DNA of 13,572 bases from NCBI GenBank assembly GCA_002505405.1, contig DAVD01000025.1, forward strand, positions 27,887-41,458, written 5' to 3'. Numbering within the stretch: the stretch's first letter is position 1; each line of letters opens with the position of its first letter. Below, piece after piece: positions 7,601-13,572 of the stretch. The translations under genes and the position numbers were made by a program. The stretch is from Candidatus Poseidonia alphae (GTDB lineage: Archaea; Thermoplasmatota; Poseidoniia; Poseidoniales; Poseidoniaceae). Below the pieces are notes generated by a model. It ran no database searches and was not told the origin of the DNA. It worked only from the letters and a program-made list of their open reading frames with translations.

Positions 7601-10600
7601 AACTGGTCCAATGTGTATCATTTCCATGTACCCGACCTCACGACTACCGTTTACAATTCGACGAAGGCATCGGTTGAACTGAGGCACCATGGTGCACTCC
7701 CTCACATGAACCTTCCACACTTTGTTGACACCTATGTCATCGAGAACGGCAGTGGTTCTGACTCCACGTATGAAAATGCGACCACCTTAGAGGTCGGTGA
7801 GACCAGTTCTGGATATCAATCCGCAGCTCTCATTCGCATTCCACTTAGCCAAGTGCCTCAGCCAACAAATTCACGAGTAACAGGGGCTGAACTCAGCCTC
7901 TTTGCAGAATACGATTCAGTAGAAGGTGAGCCTGTTGCAGTACGTCCAGTATTACAGAGTTGGACAACAAGCGCAAACGCTACCACGTACGACGGCGTGA
8001 ACAATTGGTCTTTGCGAGGCGGACGAGATATCGGCGTGGACATTGGTGGATACGTTGACCTTATTGACAGCGTAAGCGATGACTGGATGGATTTCGATGT
8101 GACAGAAGCTGTTCAAGGAGCACTTGCAAACGGACAAACCCATCTCTCATTGATGATTTACAGTTCGTACACTCCTACTTCTGATTTAGTCAAATTCACC
8201 TCATCAGAAGGCAGTGCGTCCGAACGCCCTTATCTCACGCTAACATGGGAAAATGGATTGGTTGCCACTCCGACTTCTTTGGGCCAAAACGTAGCCCCAG
8301 CCAGCAACAGCATTGCTTGGGACACAACATCCCATGCACTCACTCCAGATTTCCAGCCGACCCTGTCTTGGAATTACTCCGGTCAATCGACAGTTACCGA
8401 TTGGCGCTTGTTTATCCTCGAAGATGCTGATGACGATATGTCGGGACTCAACTCCTACGATTCGCGAATTGAAACCTCATCCTTTGATCTCACTAACCTC
8501 ACGTTTACACCACCAAATTCTTTGGACTTCACACAAGAAATCCGATGGATGGTTCAACCTGTTAACAACGGAATGCTTGGTCCCCGTAGCGCTTCAACCA
8601 ATTTCTACATACCTGAAGAACTTGGCTCAGAAATCAACTCAACGGATGCAACCCTTTCAATCCAAGAAGGAGCATACGTGACAGACCTCGCCTATCCTGC
8701 TGTGATGGAAGATACGTATTTGGACAGCGGAAATACGATGGCGAACAAAGGTGGCGACACGATTCTATCAATTGGCCGAAGCCAGTCGTCCTACACAAAC
8801 GCCGCATTGCGAACAAGTTCATTGATCGATATTGATTTCACAAATCTCCCGATGCCGGGGACATATGAGGTGTTGAATGCAACACTCGAAATGGATGTTC
8901 TGAACGCCAACGGAGTCGTCTTCATGACCGTGTCTGAAATGACATCCACTTGGAGCGAATCATCGGTTTGGGCTTATCCTGCAGGAAACACGACCACATG
9001 GGCAGGACCCGGTGCTTACCATTCTGCAGATTCTGAAGCACCGTTCAACGGTGGCTTTTGGGTCAACAATACCGGTTCTTTCGCAGCCAATGTCACGGCC
9101 CTCGTCCAACACGCACTTGCTGGTGGGCAGAACGGTATCAATGTGATTTTGCAGCCCGAAGAGGTCAATTCAGGAGTCAATGGACGCCTCACTCTTGCAA
9201 GCAGTGAGCACCCAAGCGTTGACCTGCGGCCTCGTTTGAACATCACCTACCGAATTACGAATCCATTCCTCGTCGTTGCACCAAGCGGTCTTCAGCCCGT
9301 TGACGGTGCGACCCTTTGGGACACCACACAACCACGACCATCTGGACAAAATGAAACGGCCTTCTCTTGGAACAGCACCGTCACGAATGAATCTCAAATG
9401 GTTGCCTGCTTTGCTTCCAACATGCGGTTTACGAACGATTTGGAATGCTTCTCCACGGTTGAGTTGCTGAGCGGCTCAATTGATAATGCGACTTACGATG
9501 CGCAAAACAACACCGTTACAAATTCAGCAATGGACAAGGGTGACGAATGGGTGTACTGGCGTATGCGGTCGGACCAAGGGGACCGTATCGGTGAATGGTC
9601 CGCAACTCAGAAGTATCGAAATCCAGATGATTTCGGAACAGGCGATGGGAACGGAAATCATACGCTTTCCTTGCAGAGAGGAAGCATCTTTTCGGAAACA
9701 AGTGTTGTGCCCATGGTCCCTGACCTTTCGATCGATTCACAAGCCACGGTGAACAACGGTGGCTCATCAACCCTCATTTTGGGCACCCCGGCCGCTGGTG
9801 CGGGTGAAAGCCGTATTCTCATCGAATACGATCTCTCCACCCTCCCATGGCCTTCAGCCATGACCCCAACATCGATGGTCATGCGGTTGTATCAAAACAC
9901 GTTCAGTGGAAGCGTTTCCACAACTGTATCTGCCCATGCATGCCCTGCGTTCAGCGAATCTTCTACAGTTTGGGCAAACGCACCAACCTGTTCTTCCTCA
10001 GAAATCACTCGAACAACCATCCCTGCAATGTCGCCAAGTGGATGGGTGGATTGGGACCTCACCAGTCTCGCTCAGAGCAATATTGCCAACGGGAACACGA
10101 CCATGACCGTGATGCTAAAGCGTGTGGGTACATCCTCGGCCACGATTGTTTTTGATTCATCTGAAGCATCAACACAATCCCAGCGCCCAACACTGGTGCT
10201 GGAATACATCGACAACGTGAACGGTATTGTTCCGCCCAGTCAGCCGGTCCAGATTGCACCGCCTGACGGCACCGTGCTGTACTCGGAATCAGGTGGTTTG
10301 CTCTCATCACTCACAAACCCAGTTCTTTCATGGTCTCCTGTCACTGGAGCCACGGGTTACATTCTCACAGTAGCCAATGAATCCGGTGTTTACAAGTACA
10401 GGTCTTGGGAAGATTCAGAGATTACCAATACAACCTTCCGTTTCAACAATAATTTGACGGCCGGTTCGGTATTCACATGGTGGGTTCAGGGTGTCAATCA
10501 GTCCATCCCTGGCCCTTCATCATCTCGATGGAGTTTTGCCGTTGGTGATCCGAACCATGTTGATAACAATGATTTGACGTTCACATACACCTTCCAAACC

Positions 10601-13572
10601 GGAAACGAAGTGGCTGCCTATGGACATACCAACATCCAAGATACCGGTTTGTACTCGGAATCCGGAAACGATAATTTTGGTGACGATTCATCCCTCGCAG
10701 TAGGAACATTCTGTGGCGTTTTGTGGACGGCCGAATGCCGTGCTACTCTTTCACTGGATACCGGCCAAATCCCGTTCCCTGTCTATCAACAGGTTCACTC
10801 CGCATCCCTTGGTTTGTACATCAATGATTGGACTTCTGCTGGTGGAGCAACATCGGTTTCTTTCTCACTTCATGAAGTGCTGAATCCAAATTGGTCCCAC
10901 ACCTCAGCAACGTGGAACGGCTCAACTACCGGCGTCAATTGGGGTTCGCCTGGAATGCAAGCAGGGGTTGATTACGCGACATCGCCAATTTCCACTACTG
11001 TTCTCAACGTTGACAGCACAGGATGGGCGTGGTTCGATATTGGAGTTGAAGGAATGTCCGTCAACAGTCAACACACATGGATCATGATTGGAACTCCTAA
11101 CTCTGGAGATGCTCATGCCTCGTTCTACTCGAGCGATTCTCCGGCCTATGACAATCGACCTAAGATCTTGCTCAACACGACCAATGTGTCCTCCATTGAC
11201 ATCACTCCTTCAGGGTCAGTGAGTACCGATGCAGACACAGCCATCAATTTCAATTCAGTAGCATACGACCACTTGAGTATGGTTCAATCGCCACCGGTGC
11301 TTTGGACTTCAACCTCGGGTTCGATCGGTCTAAACGGACTGTTTACTCCAACCATCGCAGGCACGCATCAAGTTCAGTCGTGCTTTGGATTGGTGTGTGG
11401 TGTTCAAAACATCACAGTGACCCCCGGCGCTCCGATAACCCTCGTTGTTTCTCCACTCACTGCAACAATCTCTGCTGATGACACGCTTGCCATCACAGCT
11501 GAGATGGTTGACCAACATGGAAATGCAGTCCCTGGCGAACCAATTCTCTACACCCCAACCAATGGAAGTATGAATGCGGTTACGCCCAATGTCTTCGAAC
11601 CTTATTCATCGGGGACGCACATCGTTCAGGTTCGTCATGCTGTCACGGGAGGTTCGTTCGTTGATGTGAGCATTACGGTCACAACCGGTGCTCCTTCGTA
11701 CTTTGAACTGAGCGGTTGTGCAGGAACAGTGCCTGCTGGCGTTTGGTGCGGTATTACCGCAGAAGTATACGACCAATTCGGAAATCAACTCGACATTACA
11801 GAAGCGGGTAATTTGACGTGGACGACAACGAATGGAAATTATTCAGAATTGAATGAACAGTACTTCCCTGATCATGTCGGCACTTGGTGGCTCAACTTGA
11901 CTTCGACCTCTGGTGCTGGTGATGATTTGATGATCACCGTAGGCCACGGAGCGATTCAATTCCTAGAACTCAATACCTCCTCGACTTCGGTTACTGCAGA
12001 TGACAGAGTATACATCAATACTACACGGGTTGACGTCCGGGGCAATCGCTTAGCAGTGATTCTTCCATCGGATAACTGGACCCAGAAGGCAGACGGGCAG
12101 TTAACAGCCGGTGCTCCTGCAATTTGGGACCCTGTTTCACGAGGTTCAAAAACCATTCAAGCACGATATGAATCAACACTTTCTGAAGTGGTGATCACCG
12201 TTGTGGAGGGCGAAATCCAGACCTTGATCATCGTTGTTGATGATGAGGAGTCAACTTGGGAAACCTTTGACATTACATCGGATGAGACGCTTGAGGCTAA
12301 GATACGAGCCATTGATGCCAAAGGCAACAAATGGGACGTTCAGGCGAATTGGAGCCTGGACCACCCAACAATGGGTGAATCCTCCTCGTTCCTTGAAAAG
12401 GTCCTTGGAGATTCCACAGTGTTCACTCCATATTTCGCAAGTGATGATGCCTACGTGATGACGGCAACATACTTCGATGGAGCAGTTTTACACGCTGTCT
12501 CAATCAACGTTACCGTGGGTCATGGTTTCCTCCACACTGTTTCCATGTCCGCAACAGCAACCAACCCTCAACAAACTACGGGTTCAAGCTTCGACATGAC
12601 TGCGGATTACGGCGTTGATTTCATGGCTGAACTTTACGATTTGGACAGCAATCGAATCAATGCAAGTCAATTGACTTGGCTTGTGGATTTGCCGAACGGC
12701 GAAACAATAGATGCGACAACAGATTTGTTGCTCAACGACATGAGCTGGATTCCAGAGACGGTCGGCGTTTACACCGTGACCGCATACAGCATCAGTGAGA
12801 CCGGTTACAACATCTCGGATTCAGTCAGTTTCACCGTTTATCACGGCGTACCAACGACGGTTACGGCCTTGGTGACAAATTCGAATCCGACCGCTGGCGA
12901 CTTCATCCAATTTTACGTGAATGCTACGGACCAATACGGTAACGTATTCGCTCAGAACGTTCAATGGACTGAAAATGAAGGCGAAGTCGCTGGATTGGTC
13001 GCAGATGATGATGCCGATGGTGCGTACACCTACGGTGCAGAAGTTGCCGGAGTTCACACGCTCGTTTATCGAGTGAACACCAATGTTGAATCCGTTCTCC
13101 AAGTGAATGTTTCTGCGCAGAGTTTGGTTGACCGACTTGAAGTCAATCTAAGCAAAACTACCTTGGAACAACTTGCATCATTGGAAGTGAGCATAAGGGC
13201 CTTCGACGCCTTTGACAATGAAATTCCTGTTCCTCCAAGCATCAAGGTTGATGCATCAGGACGCGCAACGGTCACCATGATCAGTTCAGAACTATGGACC
13301 ATAACCACATTGGATGACGACACCCAAACCATTAGTGTCAATGTAGGGTCGGTTCGTGTGGATTCGGACATCACAGTGACTGGTACCACTGCCGGTTTCT
13401 TTGAAGCAGGCGGAACATTGTATTACGTTGGGGCGGGTCTTCTCGGACTTGTAGCGATTGTCTTGCTGGTCTTATTGGTCATGTTCATGCGGTCAGGTAA
13501 CGAAGGCTGGGATGAGGATGATTACGATGATGATGACGATGATGATGCTCCAGCACCGGGTCCAAGCGGTCC
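4646..13572 (+). CDS. Giant secreted, membrane-anchored surface protein with DNRLRE-like, Fn3-like and Ig-like domains (3' end outside window)
   Basis: The frame runs 2975 codons without a stop and leaves the window open. Residues 1-33 are a signal peptide with a hydrophobic core (TALLLVMMFLLADLLLP). Seven DNRLRE-like modules lie at about 47-222, 347-555, 672-881, 1000-1206, 1327-1540, 1664-1858 and 1971-2182. They are recognised by openings such as DTYIDSG, a central ATW/TTW region, and an end motif RPxLxLxY. Between them are six Fn3-like domains ending in a WRVRAV...GNWS motif. Eight Ig-like domains with DQxGN-type motifs cover 2183-2913. A transmembrane helix (2926-2948) and an acidic tail with seven Asp in a row follow. 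Many N-glycosylation sequons are present and cysteines are paired within domains. The protein must project outside the cell from a membrane anchor. DNRLRE modules are associated with extracellular carbohydrate-related proteins, so an adhesin or surface fibre is a reasonable inference; no catalytic domain is visible in the window. The ATG at 4646 is supported by its TATA box and the immediate signal peptide. Confidence 0.93.
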   Translation, partial: MSRIPSNTRSSTALLLVMMFLLADLLLPQTLEGWTELDDEISPQHVVSTHSPTADTYISMASPSSTYNTSASGVLSSGLMADSRLLLRFPMNYTSSDTVHSATIDLQCTTDVLGPTAMSVYAGEMKRSWNGSYASWSVYADNMMWSELGANGASDRGVWEPPVEVTGNGTVSLNVTSIAQTAARNNLGNLSVIVSSLGAEYECHLLETTSTSNRPQLILNTTSSTPNAPPTIETALPIPDGAPWMESDFLLKPVTTPSLSYDNNSGSDVEIQLSNNEDWRSETDQDWFFSTLTTTFGATGTSGYYTIPSSLSLTNGSTMHMRVRSVDSTGQIGNWDVTSFKLPSLDVSDNGDGSATMTFSPSSVGLVEDFIQDSTVSETAKSVAHGELVTLESSMDSSKERLIHIRTSLDQIGLHDNLTIVSAKMDLTRSSYTGDPVVSLHGMEDSGLWDEEEITWNKMSDTGITWYDGGRGNGTATVALADGNKSSSAFSFEATQVVQNYLDSGDEFPLDMMLAVRGKYQSHTDGEGILFHSTEAANSADMPSFTLTYKWGDGTAPAPVQLTAPVDGLAIWNKSGHNLSGNTQPTLNWTQPSTGDDIIFEMATDQDFRLRTWRVDTRTDNDFSASDGTLNMTGANTLDLGNMYFWRMSTVDSDGHYGEWVSSSFLISNLESTHLGNDRYTFRLKHGNGTNDNQYPECMDTYIDSGSPNDNYNGDEEIIVDYNTQPSETTILLGCNLVSNLLPDGYAVESAYLSMMLSTDPFNAPNVALWESNQNNWSDDDATWSSSDGSNSWATAGAKGAERGSLLDSTTVGTTYSEGDRVEWNVTLAVQNAMREDRRVDFVAGILGAGSGSSRTAYFYAAEADMSDRPELSFVYVPGSDAVPSNPLLSSPLNGSWSIGTGVDMTPIARPTLNWSFAGTMNIGGYLVQLDRQPDFASVNALTVASWNNVGFDTTNLTYTPSSDLDNGSTWYWRVRAVSATNQIGNWSNVYHFHVPDLTTTVYNSTKASVELRHHGALPHMNLPHFVDTYVIENGSGSDSTYENATTLEVGETSSGYQSAALIRIPLSQVPQPTNSRVTGAELSLFAEYDSVEGEPVAVRPVLQSWTTSANATTYDGVNNWSLRGGRDIGVDIGGYVDLIDSVSDDWMDFDVTEAVQGALANGQTHLSLMIYSSYTPTSDLVKFTSSEGSASERPYLTLTWENGLVATPTSLGQNVAPASNSIAWDTTSHALTPDFQPTLSWNYSGQSTVTDWRLFILEDADDDMSGLNSYDSRIETSSFDLTNLTFTPPNSLDFTQEIRWMVQPVNNGMLGPRSASTNFYIPEELGSEINSTDATLSIQEGAYVTDLAYPAVMEDTYLDSGNTMANKGGDTILSIGRSQSSYTNAALRTSSLIDIDFTNLPMPGTYEVLNATLEMDVLNANGVVFMTVSEMTSTWSESSVWAYPAGNTTTWAGPGAYHSADSEAPFNGGFWVNNTGSFAANVTALVQHALAGGQNGINVILQPEEVNSGVNGRLTLASSEHPSVDLRPRLNITYRITNPFLVVAPSGLQPVDGATLWDTTQPRPSGQNETAFSWNSTVTNESQMVACFASNMRFTNDLECFSTVELLSGSIDNATYDAQNNTVTNSAMDKGDEWVYWRMRSDQGDRIGEWSATQKYRNPDDFGTGDGNGNHTLSLQRGSIFSETSVVPMVPDLSIDSQATVNNGGSSTLILGTPAAGAGESRILIEYDLSTLPWPSAMTPTSMVMRLYQNTFSGSVSTTVSAHACPAFSESSTVWANAPTCSSSEITRTTIPAMSPSGWVDWDLTSLAQSNIANGNTTMTVMLKRVGTSSATIVFDSSEASTQSQRPTLVLEYIDNVNGIVPPSQPVQIAPPDGTVLYSESGGLLSSLTNPVLSWSPVTGATGYILTVANESGVYKYRSWEDSEITNTTFRFNNNLTAGSVFTWWVQGVNQSIPGPSSSRWSFAVGDPNHVDNNDLTFTYTFQTGNEVAAYGHTNIQDTGLYSESGNDNFGDDSSLAVGTFCGVLWTAECRATLSLDTGQIPFPVYQQVHSASLGLYINDWTSAGGATSVSFSLHEVLNPNWSHTSATWNGSTTGVNWGSPGMQAGVDYATSPISTTVLNVDSTGWAWFDIGVEGMSVNSQHTWIMIGTPNSGDAHASFYSSDSPAYDNRPKILLNTTNVSSIDITPSGSVSTDADTAINFNSVAYDHLSMVQSPPVLWTSTSGSIGLNGLFTPTIAGTHQVQSCFGLVCGVQNITVTPGAPITLVVSPLTATISADDTLAITAEMVDQHGNAVPGEPILYTPTNGSMNAVTPNVFEPYSSGTHIVQVRHAVTGGSFVDVSITVTTGAPSYFELSGCAGTVPAGVWCGITAEVYDQFGNQLDITEAGNLTWTTTNGNYSELNEQYFPDHVGTWWLNLTSTSGAGDDLMITVGHGAIQFLELNTSSTSVTADDRVYINTTRVDVRGNRLAVILPSDNWTQKADGQLTAGAPAIWDPVSRGSKTIQARYESTLSEVVITVVEGEIQTLIIVVDDEESTWETFDITSDETLEAKIRAIDAKGNKWDVQANWSLDHPTMGESSSFLEKVLGDSTVFTPYFASDDAYVMTATYFDGAVLHAVSINVTVGHGFLHTVSMSATATNPQQTTGSSFDMTADYGVDFMAELYDLDSNRINASQLTWLVDLPNGETIDATTDLLLNDMSWIPETVGVYTVTAYSISETGYNISDSVSFTVYHGVPTTVTALVTNSNPTAGDFIQFYVNATDQYGNVFAQNVQWTENEGEVAGLVADDDADGAYTYGAEVAGVHTLVYRVNTNVESVLQVNVSAQSLVDRLEVNLSKTTLEQLASLEVSIRAFDAFDNEIPVPPSIKVDASGRATVTMISSELWTITTLDDDTQTISVNVGSVRVDSDITVTGTTAGFFEAGGTLYYVGAGLLGLVAIVLLVLLVMFMRSGNEGWDEDDYDDDDDDDAPAPGPSG
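4785..11190 (+). repeat. Protein-level tandem unit: DNRLRE-like module plus Fn3-like domain, about 326 residues
   Basis: The module-ending motif (RPQLIL, MPSFTL, RPELSF, RPYLTL, RPRLNI, RPTLVL, RPKILL) begins at residues 214, 542, 869, 1194, 1528, 1847 and 2171, giving spacings of 328, 327, 325, 334, 319 and 324. The Fn3-ending motif (MRVRSV, WRMSTV, WRVRAV, WMVQPV, WRMRSD, WWVQGV) starts near residues 319, 643, 970, 1298, 1634 and 1942 with the same period. The copies are strongly diverged and I see no long DNA identity between them, so the array is old rather than freshly amplified. Confidence 0.85.
11191..13384 (+). repeat. Eight tandem Ig-like domains (stalk)
   Basis: Each domain ends in a strand such as ITVTPG, ITVTTG, ITVGHG, ITVVEG, VTVGHG or FTVYHG. 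The closing glycines fall at residues 2261, 2348, 2435, 2522, 2627 and 2734, then equivalent points at 2825 and 2913. The first three spacings are exactly 87 residues; later ones are 105, 107, 91 and 88. Most contain a DxxGN-type turn (DQHGN, DQFGN, DVRGN, DAKGN, DQYGN) known from bacterial Ig-like adhesin domains. They would hold the DNRLRE region away from the membrane. Confidence 0.75.
13421..13489 (+). other. C-terminal transmembrane anchor of the giant protein
   Basis: Residues 2926-2948 (YYVGAGLLGLVAIVLLVLLVMFM) form one hydrophobic helix directly after the last Ig-like domain, followed by an Arg. With the N-terminal signal peptide this gives an outside body and a cytoplasmic tail. Confidence 0.9.
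13511..13546 (+). other. Acidic cytoplasmic tail tract encoded by a GAT-rich run
   Basis: Twelve codons encode DEDDYDDDDDDD, with seven consecutive Asp codons at 13526-13546, six of them GAT. A proline-rich stretch (APAPGPSG) follows and runs off the window. The repeated triplet could slip during replication and change tract length without breaking the frame. Confidence 0.85.

Noticed and set aside
4646..13572. Several separate genes or frameshifted fragments instead of one giant gene
   Set aside because: Reading in frame from 4646 meets no stop, and checkpoints along the gene (for example 7289, 9239, 11156, 13547) stay in the same frame with continuous domain periodicity.
1..13572. CRISPR array, insertion sequence or prophage
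   Set aside because: No short regularly spaced DNA repeats, transposase, integrase or phage-like genes are seen.

Overview
The window looks like a piece of an archaeal chromosome, most probably a marine Group II / Poseidoniales-type euryarchaeon. The evidence is an archaeal replication factor C small subunit, an elongator tRNA-Met with an archaeal bulge-helix-bulge intron, TATA-type promoters placed for leaderless transcripts, and a very large secreted protein of DNRLRE-like, Fn3-like and Ig-like domains with a C-terminal anchor and an acidic tail. The archaeal assignment is secure. The group-level assignment is inference from recalled protein style.

Left part (1-2020, minus strand): a compact three-gene operon, read right to left: a TetR-type repressor, an ABC ATPase of the MacB/LolD type, and an FtsX/MacB-type permease cut by the window edge. 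The genes are joined by a 4-base overlap and a 9-base gap. Internal genes have clear ribosome binding sites overlapping the upstream stop, while the first gene has none. A TATA-like box and a repeated/palindromic operator candidate lie just upstream of the TetR start. This looks like a self-regulated export or membrane-stress module.

Middle (2132-4496): an elongator tRNA-Met on the minus strand with a 54-nt intron and an encoded CCA end; a divergent plus-strand gene for an unrecognised protein with three membrane segments and an external beta-rich domain; then, convergent to it, the clamp-loader small subunit gene rfcS on the minus strand. The 130-bp tRNA/membrane-protein gap holds two interleaved inverted repeats that cannot both fold.

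Right part (4646-13572, plus strand): one uninterrupted reading frame of at least 2975 codons that leaves the window still open. It encodes a secreted, membrane-anchored giant surface protein. Its order is signal peptide, seven DNRLRE-like modules alternating with six Fn3-like domains in a regular unit of about 326 residues, eight Ig-like domains of about 87-107 residues, one transmembrane helix, and a cytoplasmic tail with a run of seven aspartates. All 14 cysteines I found fall in pairs within seven domains. It is transcribed divergently from rfcS, with a TATA box placed for a leaderless mRNA and small palindromes at the box and at the start codon. It is the most striking object in the window and may be an adhesin or cell-surface fibre; its ligand cannot be told from the sequence.
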